A stretch of DNA of 64,000 bases from Patiria miniata (taxonomy: Eukaryota; Echinodermata; Asteroidea; Valvatida; Asterinidae): positions 3,868,109-3,932,108 of the forward strand of contig NW_024037056.1 of assembly GCF_015706575.1 (NCBI RefSeq), in the 5' to 3' direction. This document shows, piece by piece, positions 49,191 through 60,040 of this stretch. The translations under genes were made by a program, and so were the position numbers. The notes under the pieces were generated by a model, which saw only the letters and a program-made list of their open reading frames with translations, was not told where the DNA came from and ran no database searches. The stretch's first letter is position 1; each line of letters starts with the position of its first letter.

Positions 49191-50652
49191 TGTGGTATTA
49201 CTGACAAGGCTGGAGAGATTATATATCGGCTTCAACACGGAGTGATTTATTGACAATCGTCTGATAGTCAGGTGGCATATGGTCGGAATCGTGACCGACT
49301 GGTCCAAAGCACCAAACTTGGCACATAGATTATTATAGTCCTAGAGAAGATATTTAGAAGGGGTGACACCTGAAATTCTTTTGGGAAGGGTGCCTAATTT
49401 GCATAAATCGTTAATCCCTGCCGTGTAATATATTTATTCCCATATTTGGGTATATTTTTATTTTTTTATTTTTTGAAAAGTGTATTTTGGTGATTCTACT
49501 TGCATATTCTTACTTCAATAACATTTTGTACAACATATAAGTTACTGAATAATTAGGAGGACATAGTAAAGAACCAAAATTGCTACTATTTTACCCTAAA
49601 GTTACGCGCATTTACCTTTTCCTCAGATATCATCAACTAGTCTCGCCAAACGTGGGTATTGATGAGCTTCAAATTCACAAAGTTACTTACTGGCATAGTT
49701 ACCCTAACAAAAATAACTTAGAAATCAATTGAAAATTGAAAAAAATCTTGATGTTTAGCCCAAAAGACCAAAAAAGGGGGGGAAAATGTGGTGTCCGTCA
49801 ATTGGGCTAGTACGGGAAGGGTAACGTAGGGACTTGAACAAGTTCAACGAAATCCACCTAAATAAGAGATTATTGTTGTTTACAATAATTTTGTCTACGC
49901 CAAAACGTTTTCTCAACAATAATTTTGGGAATTTCCTTGAACTTGTTCCAGTGTTCCATGTTAGGCAACCCTTCACCTACTTGTTAGCCTAATTTATAGG
50001 CACCTCGTTTTTTCCCAGTTTTTGTTTTCTGGGCTAAATATCACAATGCTATCATTGTTCACATGATTTTGCATAAGGTTTTAATAGGGTAACTGTACCA
50101 GTAAGCTACTTGGTGAATTTGAAGTTCATCAGTGCTGATGTTTGGCAAGACTAATTGATGATATCTGGAGACAAGGTAAATGCGCGCAATTTTAGGGCAT
50201 AATAGTAGCCATTTTTGATCGTTACTATGTCCTCATAATTATTCAGTCACTTATATGCTTTGGAAAATGTTATTTGGGTAAAGATATGTAAGTAGAATCC
50301 CCACAATACACTTTTCAAAAAAAAAAAAAATAGAAATATACCCAAATATGGGATTAAATATATTACACGACAGGGATTATCGATTTATGCAAATTAAGCA
50401 CCCTTCCCAAAAGAATTTTAGGTGTCACCCCTTCTAAATATCTTTTCTAGGTCTATAAGAATCTATCTGCCAAGTTTGGTGCTTTGGACCAGTCGGTCAC
50501 GATCTGGACAAAAATTAGATCTAAGCCACCTGACTATGATTGCTTTACAGGGAGGTTGCACACATAACACACGAGTACAATTGTGTACGTTGCGTACGTA
50601 ACCAAGGATAGACATGAATAGACTTGTACCAGTCATGCGTTATATCACAACA
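49191..50652 (-). repeat. 5' LTR of the gypsy element, split in two
   Basis: The pieces 49191-49264 and 50540-50652 add up to 187 bp and match the other LTR. Between them lies the fold-back element with a 3-bp duplication TGA (49262-49264 and 50537-50539). Confidence 0.88.
49265..50536. mobile_element. 1.27-kb fold-back DNA element inside the LTR
   Basis: The ends TAGTCAGGTGGC and GCCACCTGACTA are complementary. The arms (about 49265-49790 and 50000-50536) pair over nearly their whole length, for example CCAAGTTTGGTGCTTTGGAC, CCCAAATATGGG and GGGAAGGGTGC-TAATTTGCATAAAT. Even the centre folds on itself around ACTTGAACAAGTTC and GAACTTGTTCCAG. TGA is duplicated on both sides. No transposase is encoded, so it was mobilised in trans. 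A 3-bp duplication could mean a Harbinger- or CMC-related source; this is not settled. Confidence 0.85.
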
Positions 50653-50657
50653 ACGTG

Positions 50658-52328
50658 ATGAAATAGTCCCTTTAATAAGTGTTCATTTCTTTGCTGTAAA
50701 CACAATTATCAGTCTGATTGTGTGGCCCAATCGTGCCCAATCTTTAGTGATTGTAGAAACAATTTTAATGCAAACATCGGTGTTTACCTCTCCATGCTGG
50801 GGGATTCCAAATTTCATAGATAATAGATTTCGAAATCCCTGCCAAAGCTGGTGCCCCCATCCTCTTTTTGGTTTTATTTTTTATTTGTTGCTTCTCTGTA
50901 AAAGATTCAGATAATTATCTTTTGCATCAGGTAATTTCTATAATAAATTGCAAAAATATAACAAATCCTTGAAATTTAGATTTACTGAGATGTTTCGAAA
51001 ATTTAACTAAACGAAAAACATCAGTCCAGTAAATCAACGAAATAATAAAGAGCTACTAATGATACCCTTTTCTCATTAGGTTGGGCAGGATCCAAACTCT
51101 TTCCTAACTCCCTTTGTTTGCAGAGTACTATTCAGTTTCGTTTCTTTCATTAATTTGTGAACCTGAACCTTGTACCGCAGAAAACCCCAGCCGAAAAGTT
51201 TGTTGCCATGACCAGCTTGCCAAAACCAATAACAGCATAGACTATATATTTTGTTTACTCTTTATCTAAATGTAATCAAGTCTAATCAGCAATAAACACT
51301 CAAGCGCCAAACACGAATGTAAGGCAAAAGAGGTACTTCTTTCGTATTAATGCTCTCTCCCCGCGCATAATTAAAGACTTTCCTTCTTTTACTGGTTTTG
51401 TCTTTATTTTCTTAAAAGTCCTTTTGAAATTGAGATGAAAACAAATAACATAGTATAATTTAAGTATATGTTCTTTGGTTCCTGGCAAGAAAATCACGGT
51501 AAATCATCTTGTTCAAGAACAGAACCATGCGGTTAAATATCCCTTTACGAGTTCTGGCTTTTGAACATTTTGCTTATTGTAAGAATCAAGCCAAAAATGT
51601 GTTCGTTTTTTATAAGGAAAACACAAAATAATAAACAGAATCAGAAATTCATACATTTATGTAATTATGGCAAACCAAAAAGTTGACTTGCTTTTATGAC
51701 CCTGGCGGCAGACTTAGAAAAGTCATCTGCGGGTCCATGTCAACAAACTTTGTGGCAGCAGAATCCTGAGAATCTGGGGTCAAATTCTCTTGGAACAATT
51801 ACGATAAGTAACAAACTTGTGTAATAAACAAAACTCGTCACGTCACGGGTATATTACGTGCGTTTCCAGGACGAAAAACATGATAGCATAGCAGTTGCGA
51901 AATTTGACGGCCTTTAAACTTGTTGAACTTTGGTTGATACCCAGCAAGCATAGCCCCCCCCCCCCCATCTTTAATAGTCTAAATCGTTAAGCGGAGGATC
52001 CGGGAATCGGACGGGAGGGGGATGCTATTCTAAACACAACCCTAACAAGACATTTAGCCAGCTCTCCTGCAGTCATGGGAGCTGGGGGTCTTATCCAGAG
52101 GAAGGGGCGGGGCAGACACCCTCAGCCCCCTCCTGTTTCCACCATTCATGTCATATCATTTGCCTGACTTTGGAAAAATGGCAATGTCAACACTGTCTAA
52201 ACCCTCCAGGTCTATTATTTTCAGTTAATGCTTTCTCCAATGTATAGAAATACGAAGTCGAAACCCTATGAATTATGCTATCATTTGCATATTAACTCAT
52301 ACCATTCACCTTTAACCTTGCGACACAT
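50658..52328. other. Intergenic region upstream of the P450 gene
   Basis: AT-rich with a poly-C run near 51956-51967. No exon recognised. Distal control sequences of the P450 gene could lie here, but none is identifiable. Confidence 0.5.
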
Positions 52329-52384
52329 CCAATAGAGATCATGAGTGACACGCCCGTGACTTTGAACCACCTGTGACTATAAAA
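52329..52384 (+). promoter_or_regulatory. Core promoter of the P450 gene (CCAAT and TATA)
   Basis: CCAAT at 52329-52333 and TATAAAA at 52378-52384, 90 bp before the ATG. Transcription would start near 52408, giving a 5' UTR of about 65 bases. Confidence 0.65.
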
Positions 52385-52473
52385 CCGAAGCCAAAAACCT
52401 CAACGGAATATTCACTTTGACTTTGATCATCAACCTGAACCAGCAGTGCTTCCATCGAAACCTCGGCACTAAA

Positions 52474-55099
52474 ATGGCCTTTCAGACAGCCGTCCAGATG
52501 TTCTCCTACCTGCCGAGTGTCCGCGTTCTCTTGGCCTTCTTCTTGACCGTTCTCATCATCAAATGGACCCTAGAGTGGCTCTGTGGTCCCGCCAACCTTC
52601 CCCCGGGGCCTTGGGGTCTTCCTCTGCTCGGAGCCAACTTCCGTCTGGGCAGCAACCCGGGGCAGTCCCTCTTCGAGATGAGCAAGAGGTACGGCAAGAT
52701 CTTCAGTCTACGCATCGGTCCTCGCTTAACGGTGGTGATCACCGATCCGGAACTCGTCCGTGAGGCCCACTGCAAGAAAGCTGAGGCGACCAGCGCACGA
52801 GACCCCTCCACGCTTGATTGGTTGGATGTGTCTGGTAAAACTTTTTAAAACCACCATGTATTTCCAATAATTCCACAGAGTTCGCCCCCTATTTTATGGT
52901 GCCGGGTTGGCGTAGTGGTACTTACCTTGCCTCCAATAAATGAGTTAGGTTTTCCCCATTTTATTTGAGGTTTTCATCACATCCCCTGAAGGTTTCTTCG
53001 GGCTTTCAAGCTATAATATTGTAAATCTGGGTGCTTTTCGCCTTTCTTTGATTGGGTCGTCACCCGAAAAAAAAAAACTAAATTCGACGGTCAGTCTTGA
53101 TTCCCTTGATTGTTATTGTCTGATGCTCCAACTAGCTCAGGCTGTGTCAGTCATGTTTATAATAATAACAAAGTTACATGTGTCTTGTCCTATTCGAGTT
53201 TCGAAAAATCTGTTCTCAAAAAATTCTCCATCACGCAGGCTCAATAATAAGCTGCAGCGGCAGTGACGTCAAGCCACTTCGTCGCTTCATCCTCCGGGCT
53301 CTTCGAGACTTCGGTCTGGGCAAGAAGTCCTCGGAGAGACTGATCATGGAGGAGGCCCAGCACTTGTGCCGAGCCTTAGAGAGGACCGGTAAAGGAACCT
53401 TCTTCGATCCAAGAAACCAGATCCAGATGGCGGTGGCTAACATCATCTGCACTCTCTGCTTCGGGCGGAGGTTCGACTACGCGTCCTCGGAGTTGATGCA
53501 GCTTGTCCTCAGTCTGCAGGCCGTGTCTCACATCTCAGGCCTCAGCATCACTCGGGAGATCCCGCTCCTCTTCCTCGCACCCCGCTTCAAGGTCTTCCGA
53601 GAGGGAGGCCTGACCTACCGGAAGATCATCACTGACATCGTGGCCCAACACAAGGCAACCTTTGACCCGGATCACCACCGTGACGTCACCGACAAGTTGA
53701 TTCAGGAGACTTCAAACGAGGACTCGCTGTTCTCGTTCGGAGACGATCGGATTTACCGGACATTGATTGACATGTTCGGGGCGGGGGCAGACACGACGTC
53801 CTCGGTACTACAGTTTGCCTTATGGCACATGGCGCTCAAACCTAACGTTCAGAAAAAGGTAAGATTTTTCTTCCACTTCCGTTTTCTATGTTATGTCCAA
53901 CTTAACATAAGCTTAAATTGGTACATCGTCAGGATCAGACGATTCCTTATATAGCAAATGAAATATCTCAGTTATAATAACAAACTGGACAGTTGACAAT
54001 GTTCAACGTTGAGGGCGCGATGTAGTGCGCCCGTAGGATTTTTTTTTTGGATCGTTTCGAGTAGATTCGAAAATTTTGATTTACATACTCGAGTAGATCT
54101 TTTTCTTTCATAATGAGGTCTGTTTTATATAGATATTTTTTAAAACTGCTTTTTTTCACACCAGGTCCGCAGTGAAATACTGACCGCAGTAGGCACCGAG
54201 CGTGCCCCCGATTTATCGGACCGGCCCCGCCTCCCGTACACCCAAGCCACGGTGAACGAGGTCCTCCGCCTGACCCACCCGGTACCCCTGAACCTACTCC
54301 ACCGTACCACGGCATCCATCGAGCTGGCTGGGTATGACATACCGGAGGGCACGGAGCTCATGACCCCCATCGCCTGTATGAACATGGACCCCGGGACGTG
54401 GAAGGAACCGGAGGAGTTTGATCCGGAAAGGTTTCTGTCTAAAGACGGGAAGTCGATGGTGCTGCCACCTGGTTTTCTGCCCTTCGGCACGGGTAGGTCA
54501 CTTTGAAAAAAGAAAACACAACCAACCAGCCATTATCTCCCAATAGAACGGTTCAGCACAGATGGTGATGTAGTTTTATGGAGAACTTCCCTTTCCTTGC
54601 CCTTGCCCTTTTTATCGAACTATCACTCTTTGCAAAAAAAAAATGTATAATTGGGTTTCTTTTTCCTGCTCATTTCCCGATTACACATACATTTTCACCA
54701 GTCTTATTTGTTCTGTGGGGATTCCCCTTGCTTGTACAGTAGGCCTACCACAATTTAATTCACTCCTGCTCGCAACAATGTGAAGATTGCTAGACACAAT
54801 CCAACTTTTTAATTAGATATTTTTACACTTCACTACAGTTTGGCTCACTGAGTATAGATAGGCTCCTCTCTGCCAAAACCAAACCTGATAGTTCGCTGTT
54901 TGGTTTTTACTTCTCAGGTTCCCGGATGTGCCTGGGTAAAACCTTGGCCCGTAGTGAGTTGTTCCTGTTCTTTGCGACCATGATGCAGCGCTTCACCTTT
55001 GACCTTCCGCCGAAAGCGCCAGGGTCACACTCGGGCTATTTCGGTTTCTTCCTTTGGTTTCCGGACCACTTCAAAATCAGTGCCACTCCGAACTTCTAA
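52474..55099 (+). CDS. CYP2-clan cytochrome P450 (4 exons)
   Basis: Exons: 52474-52834, 53239-53858, 54165-54492, 54918-55099; all GT-AG, phases agree, 496 residues. A microsomal monooxygenase held in the ER by its N-terminal helix (about 16-36), followed by the proline hinge PPGP (43-46). Further landmarks are the I-helix oxygen-activation motif AGADTT (302-307), ExxR as EVLR (359-362), FDPERF (412-417) and the heme loop FGTGSRMCLG (434-443) with C441 as the thiolate ligand. Length and motifs fit the CYP2 clan; substrate is not deducible. The helix-C position that is normally Trp (WxxxR) is V131 here, in SDVKPLRR, though R135 is kept. The ATG at 52474 has a good context (AAAATGG) and sits after a TATA promoter. 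A SINE-like repeat lies in intron 1. Confidence 0.92.
52895..53075 (+). repeat. tRNA-derived SINE-like repeat in P450 intron 1
   Basis: GGGTTGGCGTAGTGGTACTTACCTTGCC matches an RNA polymerase III A box (TRGCNNAGTGG type). The unit ends in an A-run at about 53068-53078. The B box is not clear, so this may be an old or partial copy. Confidence 0.5.
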
Positions 55100-57410
55100 T
55101 TCTTTTTTTTTTATTTTTATTTTCAGTTATCAATTCGGGGTAACTTTTCTCACCACAGTTTCATTTTTGTGTTCATTTTCAACGTGATGACTGTACTGAC
55201 ATTTAAGAGGTGTCATTGTTGATTAAAAAATTGTACCAAACGCAGTCATCTTAATGATCATAATTTATGAAAATACTTGATTTATGAAAGTTAAATTAAC
55301 GCGAATTGGTAAATATGGGTCTTTGGCCCTAATAAGGGCACAGCGCATGCGCAGTGATAATATATTGACCTAGATCGTCGTTTTGTTTTGTTTCTCATTT
55401 ATAACTCTGTAAATTCTTTAATTTGTTGAATAATTTGTTTTCATGTCGGCAAAATATGTAAGATTATCAATATTTGGTTTTTACGTAACATTCCAATCGT
55501 GTGCCGACGCGATGCCATTGCTCTGTTTGTGTGTGCCTTAACTACTCGGGTTGCGTGAAGTTTGTGTTGGTCCAATCAACACCGTCATCAAGGTTTACTG
55601 TCAGAGAACGGTCAGACCGTCACGTCAGCTTTCTGCACTAATGACCCCAAGCGTGGGGTCAACTTCGATTAGCACGTACGTACTTTATGGGCGAGTGCTA
55701 TGGTTTCAGACCAGAAAATAGACTGCCATAGACCTCAGTGATAATATTACGTACAATTCCAAAATTTATTTTAAAATACTCACAACTCTCCCAGATGTTT
55801 GAGACATATCAAATTAAAGATTATTTCATCATCTTTATGTTCAATTTTTTTCGGGGTCAACAAGTGATTTTGGGGAGAAAATTCCATCGAAAGATGATCA
55901 CCCCTAAAAGTAGTCCTGAAGCACATCGCCATTTTGAAAAAGGATGCCCGCGCTCTGGTTGCAAAATAGAGCCATTTTAGGGCCTAATTCCACCCCAGTT
56001 TCACAGAAATACGAGTTGGCACTTCTTTGCACAGCTTCCACTTTTTTTTTTCTTTTTTTTTACAAACCCTCAACTTCATGGCCCTCGCAATACTCTAATA
56101 CCGAAGAATTTGAGGGCATGCAGATCGTGTTTTGGCCGGCGTGGGCAATTTCGGGCCTATTTACTGCCCTGCACCCCTATGCTGAGTTTGCACTCATTAA
56201 GGGAGCCTGTCAAGTTATGACTGATAGAGGGCGGGCTAACCTCAAAGTAACCACAGACTCGAGCAGATGCAGAACAGAGTTTTATCCTTGAAGTGCCAAC
56301 TCCCTGAAATATTTAATATTCAAGGAAAATGCTTACATTACTTTACTTTTAATACAAAGTATTACTTCCTTAACGACAGCAAAATTTATATCGACACAAA
56401 AAATATATATACAAGAACTATTTCGAAAAAATACAAATCGTTTCATTTTCATATTGACATCAGGAAAAAAAACTTAGACAATCGATTTGCAAATAAAGGT
56501 AGCTTATAATTAGCTTACGCGGGGTTGATCATCAGAGTAACCCAGGAGTTGACCACCGGGAATTTGGAGAAACTTACAAGAAAGCACCATCAATATTTCA
56601 CGAACTAGGCTCTCATCCATGACCCCCAGCCCCCCCCCCCCCAAAAAAAAATGAGCCGGGTTCATAATTAAATAAGCCGCTCTAAAATAAATAATGTACA
56701 ACATTTGCTTTTGCTGCTATTTTCAGAAATGGATACATTTTGGGGGTTATTTTATTGCAAATATTGTTACACTGAAGTTTAAGTTTTGTGTTCATAGATA
56801 CTGGAAAAACTAAGAAAAACAAATACGTTCTTGTAGTCTGGTTCCCTGACCCCACCTAAAATGAAACGGAGCAATTTTTAGACATCGAGGAATTGTAAGG
56901 TCAAGGAACCAGTTCATGGGTGTGTAATCGATTGCAAACAAATGCGGACTCGCTAATTTGGGAGCAGTATTTACTAACTAAATATGATAAATTAGGAGCA
57001 GTATTTAAAAAAAACTTTCTCCCAACGCTGGTGGGCGGACTAGCGTTAGAAATTGATTTAAAAAAAAGTACACCTTTCTTGAAAATGTCAGCGCACCAGG
57101 TGCCATGATTTTACAGGATGCTTTAGACTGTCATTCACTGAAGGTCATTTCGTGATAAATTGGTAGTTTTGTTTGTTGATATTTGCAAATGTTGTATATT
57201 CCCTTTAAGGAACAGTTCAATTATACACGTAACTCTTGCTGAGTGTGTTTACTTTCTTCTCCGGATAAATATTATGTACATAATTATAACCTTGGAGATG
57301 GTATTATAAGATTCGAAGTAAAAAAATAGTATTACACTGTCTTCGAATTTCTTGTATTGGTTTATAATACAAATATGCAACTGTTACTATTACTGTTTGA
57401 TTTAAACGAG

Positions 57411-57750
57411 TCTCGTTTGTGGGATATTATAACATACTTCAAGTCAAACCTACATTAGAAAAGCCTTGAAGATTAAAATATTAATTCTTATTATCTGTTT
57501 TGTTTTATAAAATATGTCATGCATGCAATAACTGCTTGAACAAAAAAAGTATCTCTTTGGTGACATTCATAACACACTTGAAGTCAAAACTACATTAGAA
57601 AAGCCTTGAAGATTAAAATTTTAATTCTTTTTTCCTGTTTTGTTTTATTAAACATGTCACGCAAGTGTTACAGTCTGCTTGAAAAAAATATCTCTTTGGT
57701 GATATTCACGACACACTTGAAGCCAAAACTACATTAGAAAAAAAATGAAG
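57411..57750 (+). repeat. Tandem repeat of about 140 bp, 2.4 units
   Basis: Each unit has AACA-ACTTCAAGTCAAA-CTACATTAGAAAAGCCTTGAAGATTAAAA followed by CTGTTTTGTTTTAT and a CTGCTTGAA-AAAAA end. Unit starts are offset by 140 and 139 bp. The last unit breaks off. Confidence 0.75.
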
Positions 57751-58296
57751 AAAAATATTTAATTTAGAAGGTGTTGTTTCTCAAGCACCTCTCCTTAAAA
57801 CATCAATCAACGATCCTGCTCAAAGAAAATGTTTTTTTTTTCTGAACAATTAAACCTTTATTTTTCTTCATGTCCCTCATTTCAAAGAAATGCAAGCTAG
57901 TGTAACTATGTCGCTTTACTGATGGCAAGACAGAACGGCACACTTCCCCAGGGCTGAGATAAACTGCGTATTACCGAGCAACAGGCACGTTGCTCACGGT
58001 ATTTAACTTTATAAGAACAATCTCGTTCCTTGAATAAACACGTTTGGCGAACTTCGTTCAAGTACCCCCTCAATGGTTGAAATGAAAAAGAGCGTCGATA
58101 GATCATTAGTATAACCATATAATATTCAGTATAAACATACAATGTGAACGCTGTACAGTATTTGTCAAATCGCCCTCTTTGGTTTGATCACAGAGTCCGT
58201 TAATGCAAAATGATATGATGTCTAGAAAAAAAGTATATATGGGCTATGAATAAGGGAATAAAATGTGTGCTTGACCGGTTTTAAACACTATGTTTA

Positions 58297-58379
58297 AGAC
58301 CGGTTTGGAGTCTGGACGTTGATAATGACCCGAGCCGAAGGCAGGGGTCATTATCAGCGTCCAGTCTCAAAACAGGTCT
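58297..58379. repeat. 35-bp-arm dyad with CCGAGCCGAAGG centre
   Basis: Arms 58297-58331 and 58345-58379 pair with few mismatches (GACGTTGATAATGACCC against GGGTCATTATCAGCGTC) around a 13-base loop. It has the form of a short dispersed hairpin repeat. Confidence 0.65.
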
Positions 58380-58795
58380 AGACTTATTAATTTAATAGCT
58401 ATATGAAGGAAAATAGCGGCATTTACAATAACAATAGTTTACAGTGTCTGTTTCCCTGCTAACCGGGTAAAGACATTACAGTGGTTTTGAGAGAATTGGC
58501 CGGCCATACGCCTGTGTGTGCGTTCACGTTGGGTCAAAGGACAATAATAACAATGGGTCGATGCCAAATGAGTGCACTCTCTTACATTTCCCTTTCAGTA
58601 AATTCTAAGTTAGAAAAAAATAAATACATCTTCCTATGGCAAGCAAGCTGCGGACATGATTTAAACATTGGTATATCCAAAGCTCAAATACGGTTCAGTT
58701 TGTTGTAGCGTTTATAGTCTTAAAACTACTAATTATCATATTGTCTTGTAATGCAACGACTTGCTATAAACTAAATGTATGAATAAATGCATACT

Positions 58796-60040
58796 TTACG
58801 ACGTTCCGTTGGTGTTGTGTGTCTGATTTGAGGTGGCCTTCTTTGCAGGAAATGGTGAACCCTCAGGCGAGGCAGTATTCTCCGGAGTCCGCGAGATACT
58901 GGCGTTGTCGTGCCGCGTCAGCTTAAACATCTTGCCGAGTTTCTCCCGGCGAGTCGACCACTTGCTGCTGGTGGAGGCCGGATCGCGGAACAGTTCGTTG
59001 TCGGACTCGTCCGCGCGGTCGAAAGCGCCACACCGACACCTCAACATGAGTAGGACCCGAACGCGGAACTGCCGCAGTCGGAAGGCGTAGACGAACGGAT
59101 TGATGCAGCAATTCATGAAACCTAGGATCACAGTGAAGTGGTACCACCCACCGTTAAAATCCAGCGGGCCTCCGAGGTTGAACTGGACGAACGTGGTTTG
59201 GTTGGGAGTCCAGCAGATGACGAACAGGATGAAGAGGATCAAGAGCGTCATGGTGATGTCTCGACGAACTTTCTTCTTGGCTGGTTTGAAGACGGAGCCA
59301 GCTCTCTCTGGTTTGACTTTGACCATAGTGGGAGTCCTACACGCCAGCTCCTTCCTCCGTAAGGTTCTGACGATGGAGAAGAAGCACACGCCCATGACGC
59401 AAATTGGAGTTATGAGCTCCCACAGGAACAGCAGGACACCAAAGAAAGGCTGTCCGACTTGATCCCAGGATGCAACAGTCACACAGGTACCGTTGACCAC
59501 TGTGTAACCCCACAAAGGCTGACCCCACTGCATGATGGGACATAACAGCCAGATGACGACAACGAAGATCTTGGTGTTGCGTCGAGTGAAGCGTTTGGCG
59601 TAGGTCAACGGGTGCACCACGGCTATGTAACGCTCCAGCGAGATCAGCGTCAGGTTGTACGTGGAGATGGCGAAGAAGTAAAAGATGAGGAATCGAGTCC
59701 ACCAGAATCGACAGAGCCACTCGCCGGTACTGCCGGTAGTCGGCAACCGGTGTCGATACACCCTGGTGATACCGAATATTATTAAGACGAAACTCGATAC
59801 CAGATCGGCCACGGCTTGCGTGAAGATGAGCAAACTGACCTGGTTCCGTTTGGATTTGATCGTCTTGAACACGATGCAGGCGAAGAGGTTGCCTACCAGA
59901 CCGAAGCAGCCAATGATGCAGTAGATGGCGATTCCGAATTTGTCACTGGGCGAAAGCTCGTCCCGGTCGGCGTAGACGGTCATCGAAGTTGTGGGAGTCG
60001 TCTTGGGAGTTTCTTGCATCATAGTGGTTGCGTTTTCCAT
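58796..60040 (-). CDS. Intronless class A (rhodopsin-like) GPCR, paralogue of the one at 40011
   Basis: A 414-residue plasma-membrane receptor. Landmarks: sequons at N3 and N183, TM1 with GLVGNL (47-52), D79 in TM2, C110 and C186 as the expected disulfide pair, ERY at 136-138, CWTPN at 276-280 and NPFVY at 314-318. Shared with the other receptor are SLERYIAVVHPL-like TM3, CWTPNQ with FNLGG, and NPFVYA. The cytosolic tail is much longer (about 330-414), rich in Ser, Thr and basic residues, and so could be phosphorylated and bind arrestin. That part is unrelated to the short tail of the paralogue. The ligand is unknown; a neuropeptide-type receptor is the best general call. The start is the first in-frame ATG (GATGG context). 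Confidence 0.9.
   Translation of the reverse strand: MENATTMMQETPKTTPTTSMTVYADRDELSPSDKFGIAIYCIIGCFGLVGNLFACIVFKTIKSKRNQVSLLIFTQAVADLVSSFVLIIFGITRVYRHRLPTTGSTGEWLCRFWWTRFLIFYFFAISTYNLTLISLERYIAVVHPLTYAKRFTRRNTKIFVVVIWLLCPIMQWGQPLWGYTVVNGTCVTVASWDQVGQPFFGVLLFLWELITPICVMGVCFFSIVRTLRRKELACRTPTMVKVKPERAGSVFKPAKKKVRRDITMTLLILFILFVICWTPNQTTFVQFNLGGPLDFNGGWYHFTVILGFMNCCINPFVYAFRLRQFRVRVLLMLRCRCGAFDRADESDNELFRDPASTSSKWSTRREKLGKMFKLTRHDNASISRTPENTASPEGSPFPAKKATSNQTHNTNGTS

Larger units (their letters stand above)
44283..50652 (-). mobile_element. Ty3/gypsy LTR retrotransposon (mag/SURL/Steamer-like), complete in outline, one insertion
   Basis: The element is 6370 bp including a 1272-bp DNA element lodged in its 5' LTR. 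The 5-bp target duplication ACGTG stands at 44278-44282 and 50653-50657. Parts in minus-strand order: 5' LTR (49191-50652, split), a primer site just inside it at 49178-49190 matching the 3' end of a tRNA-Leu type, one long gag-pol frame, a purine-rich tract beside the 3' LTR (44470-44482) and the 3' LTR (44283-44469). The two LTRs look identical by eye, so the insertion is young. Apart from the split LTR it looks whole. A tRNA-Leu-type primer site and a single gag-pol frame agree with the mag lineage known from sea urchins and bivalves. Confidence 0.9.
55100..58795. other. Intergenic region between the P450 and the second GPCR
   Basis: Very AT-rich. Contains the tandem repeat at 57411-57750 and the dyad at 58297-58379. 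The 3' UTRs of the two converging genes must lie at its two edges. No additional exon was found. Confidence 0.5.

Noticed and set aside
52417-52473. Longer P450 start upstream of 52474
   Set aside because: That extension begins at TTG, not ATG. The ATG at 52474 has good context and begins a normal microsomal anchor.
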